Positions 45,259-55,469 of a DNA stretch of 64,000 bases are shown here, in pieces. The DNA lies in NCBI GenBank assembly GCA_011503125.2, contig WWBZ02000010.1, positions 985,758 through 1,049,757 on the forward strand. Direction: 5' to 3'. The DNA comes from Botryosphaeria dothidea. Its lineage: Eukaryota; Ascomycota; Dothideomycetes; Botryosphaeriales; Botryosphaeriaceae. The notes beneath the pieces are model-generated. The model had not been told where the DNA came from, did not search any database, and saw nothing but the letters and a program-made list of their open reading frames with translations. Each line of letters begins with the position of its first letter. The stretch's first letter is position 1. The position numbers were made by a program, and so were the translations under genes.

Positions 45259-47615
45259 TCAGTGCAGTAAACGCCAATGAGCGATGATGCTAGAATGCCC
45301 ATTTAGCTCTTGACCATCTACTGGGCAGATAACAATACTCCTCTCCGAGGCGTGCCGAAGGTGGTGACGACGTAGATGCTTCTCCAAGACCCTTCGATTA
45401 TAGAATTCTTTCAGACGCTTCTGCATCGAAAGTGCTTTATCCCCGAAGCAGATGAAGCACTGCAGCTGTCGGGGCCACGAGTGAGAATCCTTCTCCGCAC
45501 TCGCCTGTACTCCTGAGTGCACCATCAATCGGTTAGTTCGACTGGGTTGTCTCTGTGCCTTCTCCAATGTACGACTCAAGACCTCTGAGCAGCTTGAGTG
45601 GTTTTCTCGAGCTCCGCTTAAGGCGGCCAGTGCAGCGACTGCGCGTTTTATCTGATGTAACTCTTTCTCAGAAGTCGGTTCAGGAAGCGTAAAAAGTGTC
45701 TGAAATACTCGGGCTCTTTGTGGAGGGAGATTCGCATCTGAAGCTCGCGCAGGGATATCGATCGGCTGGCCATGAAGCTGGTCCTGAATATCCGCAATGG
45801 CCTGGTGCCTATCAAAGCCCTTCTTGATCTTTTCGAGCAGCGCCTGCTTCTGCCGTCTTTTTTCTTTCTGGTAGGCGAGTGTAGCGTTGCGCCTAGCACT
45901 TTGAAGGTTCAAAAGCGCTCTCTGAGAGACTCTCATACGCTTCACCTTTGCCAACCCTTCGATTATCTGATCCCTTTTACTGTACAGCTCAGCAACTCTT
46001 GGGTGCATCTCAATGCTCACTGACTGCTCAGCGGTAAGCTTCCGTGGCCGTCGTGGGTCTATCGAACGACGCATGCCGCCCGCATCACAGCCGACTGAGG
46101 TGCCGTCCCTCAATAGGCGGCTTGCGTGTCTACGTTAATATACCGTGGGAGGTAATGTTTCTGGAACACCTCTGACTTGGAATGCTGCATGATCATGTTT
46201 CGTAAGGAGTCGGTAATGTCGTCTGATACCAAGCCTCGTCAACATTATTTGCTTTAACTGGTAAGAAAGCGTGGCTGTGTTTTTTTTCCTTTGTAAGAGA
46301 ATGAAGGAAGCACGTACTGGAGCTGTCGAACGCTTTTCCAGCGGCGTATCGGAGAACATACAGGTGACAGATTTTGTCCATGCCGGTCACCTCCCCGAGC
46401 TTCCTGAACCAAGGGCGGACCGTACTGTGGGGCAGAGGCTCTCTCGATATCCTCGTCCCATAAACTGTCTGATGAGACTTACGGAAGACATGAAGGTCGA
46501 GAACATCTTCTTTCCATGGAACACGAGCCTCCATCAACTCGTCGACTACCCTTAATTTTGATAAGGCTTCAGGCCCAACGAGATCCTGAGATGCAAACGC
46601 TTCATCGCTGAATGCCAGAGCTAAGAAGTACGCGTGTGGAGAGAGCACCAGACACGGGTCGTGCCTAATTCGCGGTATAGCGAAGGTATTATTAATTAAT
46701 ATGTGAGCCGCAAGCTTAGAAAGTAGTTACTAGAACATCTCCGTACCTGTCTTTTGCACCGAGGTACCCTTTGGTGTACTCGTAACTTAGATCAATTAGG
46801 ACAACAGGCTGCTCTCCGCTTATTGGGTCCCGGAGAAGAGTGACCCGAACGTCGCGATAGCGAAGGGCCAGCAATGCTCCTGGTCTACTACCTGAAATTC
46901 CAGCTAGCAGCATGATAAGTGAAAGCTGCGTGCGGTGCCTTTCGTGGTCGAAGGTCATCTCCGTTGAAGCCCACAGCGTCCTCAGGACCTCTAACAGATC
47001 TTCGGCATGCATTGGCACCTTCTCTCTTTTCTTCGTGTTCAGACCAAAGTCTTTGACTAATCTCTGCAGGACCTTGAGCCAGCCTCGTTAGTATTGTATG
47101 GCCAGTATTGAGCAGCATCGTAAAGTCATCATTTGGAGACATCGAACGAACTTACTCCGTGCATTTGCCGAATCACGAGCTTGTCGAGCTTTAATCCGAC
47201 CTTGCGTTCCCGGAGCAGGCAGAAGACTTTCCAGTACGTCTCCAGCGTTCCCTTGGCGCGAAGTGTCGTCTTACGGTAGTTGAGCACCCAGACAAAGAAG
47301 TTGTGAAGTAGTCTGGTGTTGACTTTCTCGATAGCGGCTTCATGATCGAGTGTTCGAATTGCACAGTACCTGGTTACTGAGGTTAGATGATGCTATGCAA
47401 ATTTGCAGCTACACTTACTGCACCCACAACTTCTCCACCTGCTTGAGCAATATCTCACTGCTGTTACTGTATACCTTCTGGGTAAGTGTCTTCTCGTCAA
47501 AGGAGGCCTCAATTTCGTTCAAGTCTTCTGCGCTTAAGCTACCGGTAGTTTGAGCTCTCGTCAGGTGAACTCCATGTCCTGATAAAGCCGCAGGCGCCGC
47601 GCGTCGCTGTGGCAT
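45259..47615 (-). pseudogene. DUF3435 tyrosine recombinase, Starship-captain superfamily, slightly damaged
   Basis: Minus-strand gene with several short introns. It starts MPQRRAAPAALSGHGVHL (47615); a 49-bp intron (47370-47418, GTAAGT to CCAG) leads to NTRLLHNFFVWVLNYRKTTL. Then come SGSRPGALLALRYRDV (box I Arg), YTKGYLGAKDRYGD, LHVFRKSHQTVYGTRISREP, the box II region CHLYVLRYAAGKAFD, IMQHSKSEVFQKHYLPRYI with a candidate nucleophile Tyr, and SIDPRRPRKLTAEQ. The C-terminal part (45259-46113) ends with Cys/His motifs CFICFGD, HLRRHHLRH and CPVDGQ, as in DUF3435 proteins. Damage: a TGA (AAY-stop-GT) near 46115-46125, and a frameshift just after it. Such recombinases mobilise giant Starship transposons. 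A near-complete gene with few lesions and no RIP suggests recent loss. Confidence 0.8.
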
Positions 47616-48447
47616 GACGGCCGAGATAGGTTAGAGGGCCGCTGGACTTCTCAGGACGCAGAGAAAGGGAATTGAGGCAAATAGCATCAGGCAAGACTAG
47701 GCCGGTCTCTCTTGTGTGGATGGCTGTGTGCTTGTTAGGTGACTGCATTGGAGGGAGGTGAGATGGGCTTATATAGATGGATGCCCACCACGAGGACGCT
47801 ATGTCTAAGGCAAAGGCGTAGCATCCAGTACCCTCAGGGTATTGAGACATTGCTGCCTGTTCGGGATGCTTGCGAGCATAGAACGGCGGTCTGCAGTAGC
47901 TGAAGGATCGTCGCGCAGCATGCGTCGCTTCTTTGGAGCGGCATGGCGTGGCGGTCGTGCATGGGAAGAAAATTGGTGGGGTGATAGGGGTCTGCCTCTA
48001 GCGCCGGGCTCTCGCTTAAAGCAGCGACGGATTTGCTGGTGACCACGTCGCCCAAACTGGAGTCGAAAGATGCCGAAAATGGCAACCACAGCACCGTCCG
48101 CTCGTTTTATAAAGTAAACACTTCACTTAAAGTGCCAAGAGATTGAAGTGATTGACGAAGTGACCACTTTCACTCACTCACTCACTCATGCCTCCTAAAT
48201 CTTGACACCCACTCACTCGGCCGGGCCCAAGTGAGTGAGAGTGAATGAGGAGATTGACGGAATCGTGGTAGGCCCGTCTCGCGTTGAGGGGCAAGGTAGG
48301 CCCTCTGCCGAGGCACGGGTTAATGTTGATACAGAGCCTCCGATTGGCTGAGAGTGTCGCGAATCTTGACTGTTTTGACGCGTCCTCCGTAATGCACCTC
48401 CCACCAAAGACGCGTTAAATCAACTTCTACGACCTCCAGCAAACCCA
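47616..48447. other. Upstream region of the recombinase gene; no gene resolved
   Basis: Holds the presumed promoter of the DUF3435 gene, a CACT simple repeat (about 48169-48188), and two copies of a GTGAGTGAG-like motif further on. The overlapping short frames lack domains. Confidence 0.4.
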
Positions 48448-48927
48448 ATGGCTTCTAAAGACGTGTCTTTGACGATTCCTACCCCTACAACTGCGCCCAC
48501 GGGCTCGGATTGCCTAAGGCCTTCCATCCCCTGTCCAGTAGCTCATACATCACACTTGGATGGGCCATGTGGTTGAACCACAGTGGTTCCGGGAGCTAGG
48601 TTTAGGAGCTTGCTCCTTGCATATAACGAAGCTATCATGAGCCTGCTCACGCGGCGAAGGGTCCCATTCTCGGCCGTTGAATGGAAGGCTCTCGGTTTAT
48701 CAGACAAGCACGTAGGTCATTTTTCCTTCCTCTGGCGGCTTCCCAGCTGCCTTGATTGTCTTCCCCCCTTAGTCCGTATGGAAACTCACCGTGAGTCTTT
48801 GTCGTTTCTGCAGAAATACATTAAAGTTGCCGAGGACGAGAAACAGCGCTACGCCCGTGAGTACAAGAGCACGTATGGCGAAGAGGCGCCATTTCTTACT
48901 AAGGCAGCTGCGCAAGCCAATGCTTAG
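48448..48927 (+). pseudogene. Small gene with one nonsense codon, unidentified
   Basis: ATG at 48448 gives MASKDVSLTIPTPTTAPTGS. After DGPCG there is a TGA (CGA to TGA would explain it), and the same frame then runs VVPGARFRSLLLAYNEAIMS, RRVPFSAVEWKALGLSDKHV and a helical tail YIKVAEDEKQRYAREYKSTY to the stop at 48925-48927. About 160 codons. No family recognised; it may be a recently broken gene or use an unrecognised intron. Confidence 0.4.
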
Positions 48928-49167
48928 ATGTCTTAATAGCTCAAGCGCAAGCACCACTGGCACGAAAACAATCGGCGTACCTCCATATGAGGTATGGCAA
49001 TTAGACACTCAACAGCCAGTGCCACCATAATGTGCTTTCAGGTGTATTATTTCGGCTTTCTTTCTTATGGCGCGAATAGGCTACGTGTTATCCATGCTTA
49101 TGCGTTGCGCTTTGGTAAATCATTTGACACAAATATTCTTCACCTTCAGCAGCCATAAACATGGTCC

Positions 49168-49239
49168 ATGATGGACCTACCCACCGAAATCCGACTTGAG
49201 ATTTGGAAGCGTCTCCTCGTCTCCACCACACCCTTTTAG
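49168..49239 (+). pseudogene. F-box N-terminal fragment
   Basis: MMDLPTEIRLEIWKRLL is the characteristic start of fungal F-box proteins, followed six codons later by TAG. Only the first 23 codons remain before the convergent gene ends. Confidence 0.45.
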
Positions 49240-49259
49240 CATTCGTAACAAGGAACAAA

Positions 49260-50462
49260 CTAAAAAGAAAGAGTAAAAGACATGCTGCTAAGATCGTTCT
49301 TAATCTTATCTTCCGTATATTTCAATTCATCTGTAATGTTTTCGCGTAGTTCGTCCCTCAACAGTTCCAGGTGCTCCTCCATACGCACATCAACCAGGTC
49401 GCTTACCTCGTCAAGCGCAGTATCTGCCGCTTCCTCAGTCTCGTCGAGGCGCTCATCTACTTTGTCCAACCGCGCTAAAAGGCGGCCTTCTAGCTCTTGC
49501 AAGCCATCTGCGACAATGCGCTTCATCTCTTCACGTAGCCCCTGCAGGCTCTGTTGCATTCGTTCATCCATCTGATGCTGGAGGTTATCACGATGTTCAG
49601 CGACAATCCGTTCACGGAAATCTTTGTCGGCCAGAAGTTGTTCCTTGATTGTCTCACAATACCGATCATAACGTTCAGAAAATATGCGTTCCGCCATCTC
49701 GCGAAGTTTATCCTCATCAGACTCCCGAGCCTGACTCTCTTCCCGGCGTCTCTTAGCAGGGCGCGGTCTGGGCGGGGAAGGCAGTGCGAGCTCGTCGTAC
49801 GAAGGCGGGCTTTCCCGGAGGCTGTCGCCACTTCCCTGCGCGTCGCGGCTCCCGGTCGACGACAAATGGTCCGGATGCACAATCCAGCCGCCTTTGCCGC
49901 GATAGAGCGTACGGATGTCCGCCTGGCTCGGGACGGCAGGCCAGCGGCCGCGAGCGGCCCAGTCGACGGCGCAGATGGAATCAACATCAGAGCGGGCCAG
50001 ATCCTTGCCGGACATGTAGATGGTGAGCTCCGCCGCTTGGGCCAGCGATTGCATCATGTTTAAGGCATTACCGTGAGCTTCGTTCTTCGGCGAGAGAGGC
50101 TTATTGGACGGGGCGACGAGGACGACCTTCTTGTCCACGCGAAACTTCAGTCCAACCGAGGCCGATCTGAACACGCTTATAACATTATGCGGTACCTCGG
50201 ACTCGTAAGTGATGGTACGAATGCCGTCGGGAGAGATGAAGGCGAAGACAGGGGGTTTCTGACGAGAGGCGCCTTTGAGGAGCACGGGAACGCGTAGGCG
50301 GAAGACGCCCTTTGTCTGGGATGCGTCGAGGGAGATGGTGCACGAGACGTGGAACGAGGGGTCGGGGTGGCGAAAGCAGACCGTCTCGTGCCTGCGAGGG
50401 CAGTGCCAGGCAACAACGGCCCGCGCGTCGGAGAGGTGCACGGGAGCGGGGAGGGAAGCCAT
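49260..50462 (-). CDS. Intact 400-residue coiled-coil protein, unidentified family
   Basis: The only long uninterrupted gene in the window. I take MASLPAPVHL at 50462 as the start because CTCCCATGGC is a good initiation context and because upstream codons of the same frame are Arg/Pro/Ser-rich and look noncoding. The N-terminal half (residues about 1-160) reads like a beta-rich domain (CTISLDASQTKGVFRLRVPV, VFAFISPDGIRTITYESEV). Next come AVDWAARGRWPAVPSQADIR, a proline-rich linker with SPPSYDELALPSPP and a basic PAKRRREESQ (possible nuclear signal), then about 150 residues of coiled coil to the end (LREEMKRIVADGLQELEGRL and similar). No signal peptide or membrane segment. No intron and no RIP. 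Function unknown. Confidence 0.7.
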   Translation of the reverse strand: MASLPAPVHLSDARAVVAWHCPRRHETVCFRHPDPSFHVSCTISLDASQTKGVFRLRVPVLLKGASRQKPPVFAFISPDGIRTITYESEVPHNVISVFRSASVGLKFRVDKKVVLVAPSNKPLSPKNEAHGNALNMMQSLAQAAELTIYMSGKDLARSDVDSICAVDWAARGRWPAVPSQADIRTLYRGKGGWIVHPDHLSSTGSRDAQGSGDSLRESPPSYDELALPSPPRPRPAKRRREESQARESDEDKLREMAERIFSERYDRYCETIKEQLLADKDFRERIVAEHRDNLQHQMDERMQQSLQGLREEMKRIVADGLQELEGRLLARLDKVDERLDETEEAADTALDEVSDLVDVRMEEHLELLRDELRENITDELKYTEDKIKNDLSSMSFTLSF

Positions 50463-51663
50463 GGGAGGCGCTGTGCCACCATCAGAACTATTAGCAGCGG
50501 AAGGGTTAAGGGGGAAAGCGAAGCCCCTCGAGCTGAGGATCCCACCCACCCGGGCTTTCGTGCAAGAACACGGAGCAGCCCTGGCTCGAGAGCAGACGGT
50601 ACGACGGACGGGGAGGCGTCCCCGCACGCGGCACACCACGGGCACCACACGGTCGAGTATCAATGACGGCGGCAACGCGGAGATTGCCCCATAACAGAGC
50701 CCCAGGTCTTCCGGCAAAGGCCGCCGACGCGAAGGACGGACGTTTGGCGGGTAGAGGCTGGACAGATGGCCCTGCTCATGAGCGACACGACAGTGGATGC
50801 GCGTCGTGGAGTTGCGTGCGCGGCTACCCGCAGGAGCGAGTACCTTTGAACAGTAGGTGACGGTCGAGCAGCAACGGATGCGCCAGACAAGGGGAGCGAT
50901 GGCGAGCGATGGTGAAGTGGAGTTGAAGTTGAAGGTCGGGTGGAGATCGGGGAAATGAGGGGATTCTGAGTCATGTGACTTTGCGAGAGAACAGCAACAC
51001 CAAACCAACCCGTCGCCGAATCTTTTATTATTTTGACCTGATTACACTTGTTGAAATAGCCATTCTCGCGAGAAGACGACAGTGGATAGTATCCGGATAT
51101 TGCCGTGGGTGTACCATAGCATCAGCACGTGACGATTGCTCCGCCCGGTTATTGCGGCTATGCTACTACAACCGAACATAGGGGGCCGCGAAATCCTACT
51201 GCACGCATCCTCGTCGCCGCGGCTGGTAATATCCATCAGAAGAGAGTCTCTGATGGGTAGCTGAGTGCAGAGGTGATGGATGGCAGTCTATAACATGCCA
51301 TTGCGGGCTGTTGGGGTGCGGCTTCGACGCGATGAAAAGTTTTCATCGACGCGCCGACCGCGACCACAACCACGCTGCCTACTGCCTCCGCTTGGGCAAC
51401 GCGACCATCCATCTAGGGAGGCCCATCGAGGGAAACTGGGATACGAAAACCACCCGACGTACGACTACCTAGCTCGCAGCCAGGCCCGATGCTAGCCCAT
51501 CCAGCCAGCCGATGTGGACGCGCCCTAGGCGTACGATAGGACACCCTTGGGCTTGTACCGGCTCTAAAATCGCTGAGAACGCGGCGAGGGCGTAGGGGAA
51601 CCTCTTTTCTAAGAACTTGTTAAGACTAACGTGTTGTAGACCCTCGGTGCGAAACCTGTTAAG
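50463..51663. other. Upstream region of the coiled-coil gene, no gene resolved
   Basis: GC-rich with normal dinucleotides; short frames on both strands are low-complexity Arg/Pro/Ser readings without domains. Probably the promoter and 5' leader of the neighbouring gene plus spacer. Confidence 0.4.
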
Positions 51664-51910
51664 GCCTCTCCGAGAGAGCCAATCCGGTGCGCACACAGGA
51701 GACCTAGCAGAGGGCCTTAATGGGCGTGGTGCTCGCAACCTGGCACGATGCGACCGGTCGGCTCGACGAGACGGAAACACGGGCAAGCTCTGGGGAAGGG
51801 AAATACAGGCCAGCTTCGACGGCCCTCACCGACCCTGTTAAGCGTGCGTCTAGGCGACTCGATAGAGGGTCTTAATAGGCGTAGAGCACGCAACCTACGA
51901 CGATGACACA
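51664..51910. repeat. Two-unit tandem duplication, about 150 bp apart
   Basis: AGAGGGCCTTAATGGGCGTG at about 51711 recurs as AGAGGGTCTTAATAGGCGTA at about 51863, each followed by CGCAACCT and GATG. The second copy has RIP-like changes. Confidence 0.5.
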
Positions 51911-51968
51911 GGCCAGCGGTAAGGGGAGGCTCTCGAGGAGTTATAGGCCAGTCGCATGTTACGAACCC

Positions 51969-52185
51969 TGTCACGATCCTACACAAGAGCACCCATCGTA
52001 GGGTAGAGGACGGGCGTGGGATCCGGATCAATTGTTCTTCCTTTAGCTTACTTATTCATTAGTCAGCGTACAAGGCGATATTCCTTTACCCTACACCCAC
52101 TACACCTTCCTCTCTTTTTCTCTTTAGCTTAGGAACTTCGTTCTGTTATACCCACTTCGAATTCAGTTCAGTGATGGTCGTGACA
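51969..52185 (+). repeat. Solo Gypsy-type LTR, 217 bp, with target duplication AACCC
   Basis: Begins TGTCACGATCC and ends GGTCGTGACA; AACCC at 51964-51968 and 52186-52190. It is the inverted partner of 19724-19940, 214 of 217 bases identical by eye; the three differences are all CpA/TpG versus TpA. Confidence 0.95.
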
Positions 52186-52976
52186 AACCCCAGACCACAC
52201 GGACTTTAGTACCCCAAGGGCAGGAAGCCCGTACGGGAGAAAACACCGCAGGGACCAAGCTCCCGCACGACTAGCAGAGCCGCACCACAAGAGATCCCGC
52301 ACGGGAAGATCAGTCCAAAGGGAGTCGGCACTCAAGGGATTAGTCACCAGGACCAAGGCCCGTACGGGAGGAAAGCCCACAAGGCACAAGGAAACCGGCG
52401 AAGCGCCAATGAGTCAGAGAACCCGCAAGGGAACAACACGACCAAGGGCCGTCGGCAACGCTGGGCGGTCAGGTAGGCGGGATACACGCCTACCAAGAGA
52501 AAGAGGGCAGGTTCCGGGAAACCGACATAGGACGCAGGAAACGGACAAGAGAAAGGTGGTTATCGCGTCCGTTCACAAGGCCAGAAAACGGGATTCGGAA
52601 AAAAGGTCTAAGCGCCCACATCACGTGAGGACCCACCTTGGATCAGGACTGATCCAAGACCCACCTTTGGATCTCTACTAATCCAACACCCACTGGATCA
52701 GAAAAGATCCAAACACCATACCAGATTGTCATAGCTTTCCTACTTGTATATAACCACACTTATTAGATAGTACTTTGACCTTCGTGGTCAACTTAAAGTT
52801 CTAATATAATACTATTGGAGGTAACGAGCCTTTCGCACACTGTGCACCAGCCTATCACGTGATCACTGCCTATTGTTCCAATCCTTTACCCTTTACTTGT
52901 CATTCAAGGTAAACCCCTCGGTTACCCGAACCTGCTAGGTAACTCCGAAGCCTAGTGGAAGAGGCCCGCCGTTACA
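52186..52976. other. Repeat-derived region with CCGTACGGGA motifs and an LTR-like end
   Basis: CCCGTACGGGA-like decamers recur near 52229, 52297 and 52360, with looser copies between. 52640-52760 has GGATCAG/GATCCA motifs, then a TATATAA box and a terminal CCGTTACA at 52976. This could be an LTR whose left end is TGTTACGAACCC at 51957, split by the solo LTR, but no target duplication supports that. Confidence 0.35.
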
Positions 52977-53444
52977 ATACTCTAATATAAAAAATACGTC
53001 TTATTTTTTTTCCCCTAACCGGCTTATTCTTCCTACCTAACTACCCCGCCCCTTATCGCCGCTAAACTATCTAACTCGTCCCGTGCTACTACCGGCTATA
53101 CGTTCGCTCGCCCTCTACCTACCCGGCGATCCTACCTATCTACTACCGCTCCGCTCGGGCTACTTTTACCCTATTAAATCCAACCCTAACTTACCCTAAC
53201 TACGAAACTACGCTCGAACGCGCGATTGGGCGGGTATATCGTACGCGAAAATTCTTATCGCCCGACCGCGCTCTATAATATATCTTAGTTTTACGCGAAT
53301 CCGACATCTTTTTTCTAAATCGACCGTACTTAATCGACCGTACTCGTAACCCTAACCCTAAACCTTAAATTTATATGGGACCTAAATCGACCCTTATAAC
53401 GGTCGATTCACACTTTTCGGTTTGAGTTAGTGGCAGAAGCGGGG
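52977..53444. other. Small RIPed patch with interstitial telomere-like repeat
   Basis: CpA-poor, C-rich DNA. At 53350-53362 lies CCCTAACCCTAAA, two units of the C-strand telomere repeat, opposite in orientation to the chromosome end. ATCGACCGTACT occurs twice just before it. Confidence 0.5.
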
Positions 53445-53790
53445 CCAAGATGGGGGGATATATCGTTTCTTTTAGGAGGATAGAATGGATAGGAAGACAG
53501 GCAGACGGGGAAGCCGATTGACGGCCCGAAGGAGAAGTGGAAGCCGAACCTTGCAGTAGTTAAGGCGGCCATACAGTTCCTACAAAGGACTGGAAGGCTC
53601 CAGGACGGAAGAGGGGAGGCGGGTACGGCAGACCTACCACAGGAAACGTAGGGATAGCGGAGGAAAACCCAAATACGTCGGACTGAGAAGTGAGAAAAGG
53701 CTAGAGACGAAGGTAATGACAGGGAAACGGAAAGAACGGCTCATATACCACCTTAGACAGTATCGTAGCCTGATAGAATCAATCAATCAA
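53445..53790 (+). mobile_element. Truncated LINE 3' end
   Basis: One frame reads KWKPNLAVVKAAIQFLQRTG and RLQDGRGEAGTADLPQET then a stop, like the last residues of a Tad-type ORF2, followed by a 3' untranslated stretch and an AATC repeat tail (about 53776-53794). 5'-truncated. Confidence 0.5.
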
Positions 53791-53793
53791 TCA

Positions 53794-53936
53794 TTACGGT
53801 TAGGCAGCGCACGTGATGACGTGTAGGCAGCAGGCGCGCACATACGCGGTGACGTCACGCACTTCGCAGCTCTCGCTTGTACGTACACTCTCGCACTTCG
53901 TGCGACCTCTCTGTAGCAGCATCGAGTCTCATTACA
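53794..53936 (-). repeat. Repeat E, inverted copy
   Basis: On the minus strand it begins TGTAATGAGACTCGATGCTG and matches 59816-59960 with few differences. It contains TGACGTCA and CACGTGATGACGTG. Its other end is cut by the LINE tail. Confidence 0.7.
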
Positions 53937-54211
53937 TGTCCGTACCACCCACCTAAACGTGGGTACACTTTCTATAGTCTCTAACACAGCAACAGCAATC
54001 GTAAACCTATAGTAGGTTAGCTATGCATCAGAGGGAATTCAGATGACATACTCCACTTCCACCTAAGAAAGCTAGGCTTCCTAAGCACCATGTAACTGCA
54101 ACTGGGGTCAATCCTCCTGGAACTAGGAGAGCAAGACAGCCTCCACCAACAAAAAGAAGAGATCCCGCACATCCTATACATTTTAGACTTATGATATATG
54201 TTTATAGATAA

Positions 54212-54508
54212 TTACCTACTCTCGGCACGTCTGAATCCACATTTCAGACCCGGGATCATCAATTTAGAATCGTCGCCAAAATCCATCAATGCATTTCCGT
54301 CAACAGGGCGCGCTCGAGCTCGTACGTCGGCTACCGGATCAAAATTCGCTGGGAGAAATGGCGGCAGTGGAGGAGCAACATCGCGTGCTTGAACCAGCGA
54401 GTCAGGTGAATCTAAAATTTCTGGCATAGATTCTGCCGCTGGATCATCATACGATGGGACCGCCATACTAGGCCCAATAGTGAGAAAGATAACAGAAAGT
54501 AAGCGCAT
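54212..54508 (-). CDS. Small secreted protein, 98 residues, candidate
   Basis: ATG at 54508 (a further in-frame ATG lies upstream at 54571). MRLLSVIFLTIGPSMA is a good signal peptide with likely cleavage after A16. The mature part is acidic and proline-rich (VPSYDDPAAESMPEIL, VAPPLPPFLPANFDP) with one Cys near the C-terminus. The gene stands alone among repeats, and its composition is normal, without RIP. Short secreted proteins in subtelomeres can be effectors, but nothing specific supports that here; it could also be the first exon of a longer secreted protein. Confidence 0.5.
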   Translation of the reverse strand: MRLLSVIFLTIGPSMAVPSYDDPAAESMPEILDSPDSLVQARDVAPPLPPFLPANFDPVADVRARARPVDGNALMDFGDDSKLMIPGLKCGFRRAESR

Positions 54509-54599
54509 AATAAACGTCCACTTGTAAGAAAAAGGCGACTGTTTGTGTTGTAAAAAATACCATTTGATCATTTATATAGAGGAACCTAAAGAAAAGTGG

Positions 54600-55007
54600 G
54601 GGTTATCACTTATCGCGATTTCATATTCATATCAAAAGATGGAGTAGAATTCGAATATCAAGGTTTGAGACCTTATCATAATTCAATGTTTAGACTTCGA
54701 TAAAGAATATTTAAATTAATAAATTTCTTTAAGATTGGAATTCTATTATAGAAATAGAGAAAGTAAAATAATTATAACGGCGAGCCTCTTCTACTAGGCT
54801 TTCGAGTTAACTAGTAGGCTCGGGTAGTCGAAGGGTTCACCTTAACTTGAATTGAATTGAGTCAAATTGAACCAATTTAATGCCCGGCGGCTCCGAAACT
54901 AGGTATTACGCCGACGTTCTTTCTGGGGGAGGACGGCATATAGTCGGGTAGCTTGGCCTTTCTGAGGGCCGTTGTAGTACGCAGGGAATGTTCGCACAAT
55001 AACATGG
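54600..55007. other. AT-rich spacer, nothing resolved
   Basis: AT-rich stretch with no coding frame; it ends at the CATGG duplication of the nested LTR. Confidence 0.35.
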
Positions 55008-55464
55008 TGTCAACCACAATCCCCTGTTTTAGGCAGCACTCTTTTTTCCTTACTACCTCAGGAATCACTTCTCGAATGTTCTATTACCCATCGGATGGAT
55101 GGAAACTCCTCTCATTGATGCCTAACCCCTCATCGGCACTTAGTATCTATTGAACAAGTGGGTTATTTGTATAGGGAGTGAAGTTCATCGTAGATTGGCA
55201 TGAGGAGGAGGAGGGTAGGTGACCCGGTTCCTCTTATATAGTAGCTATATAACAAATTTTCGGTGTTGACCCTTGGTTCGATCAGACCCTGTTCCTCCCA
55301 ACAGTATCGGATCATAAACATTCTTAGTTCTACTACACTATCATTCATGTACATAAGCAAGTTTACCCACCTTCATTGCGGGAGATAGGTAGAAGTACAC
55401 AGTCAGAAATTCAGTTCTTTCTGAACTCACACAGTTCAGGGCCTGAGGCCCCCACAATTTGACA
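55008..55464 (-). repeat. Solo LTR of family B split by a second solo LTR; target duplication CATGG
   Basis: TGTCAACCACAATCCCC at the left and CAATTTGACA at the right, with CATGG at 55003-55007 and 55465-55469. Removing the 156-bp LTR at 55148 and one GTATC leaves 296 bp that matches 57476-57780 in inverse orientation. Confidence 0.9.
55148..55303 (-). repeat. Solo Copia LTR (156 bp) nested in another LTR; target duplication GTATC
   Basis: TATTGAACAAG to CCCAACA, with GTATC at 55143-55147 and 55304-55308. Same family and length as 32339-32494 and 62796-62951. On the minus strand it has a TATATAAGAGG promoter-like motif. Confidence 0.93.
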
Positions 55465-55469
55465 CATGG

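Noticed and set aside
47539..48094. Overlapping frames upstream of the DUF3435 start
   Set aside because: Three frames on two strands overlap, none has a domain or a splice link to the recombinase.
49282..50063. Several plus-strand frames opposite the coiled-coil gene
   Set aside because: Ser/Arg-rich shadows of the minus-strand coding sequence.
50463..51008. N-terminal extension of the coiled-coil gene (180 extra codons)
   Set aside because: The extension is low-complexity Arg/Pro/Ser/Cys sequence without structure; the ATG at 50462 has a better context and begins the ordered domain.
51957..52976. One long LTR split by the 217-bp solo LTR
   Set aside because: Ends TGTTACG and CGTTACA fit, but flanking pentamers TCGCA and ATACT do not match and no second copy is in the window.
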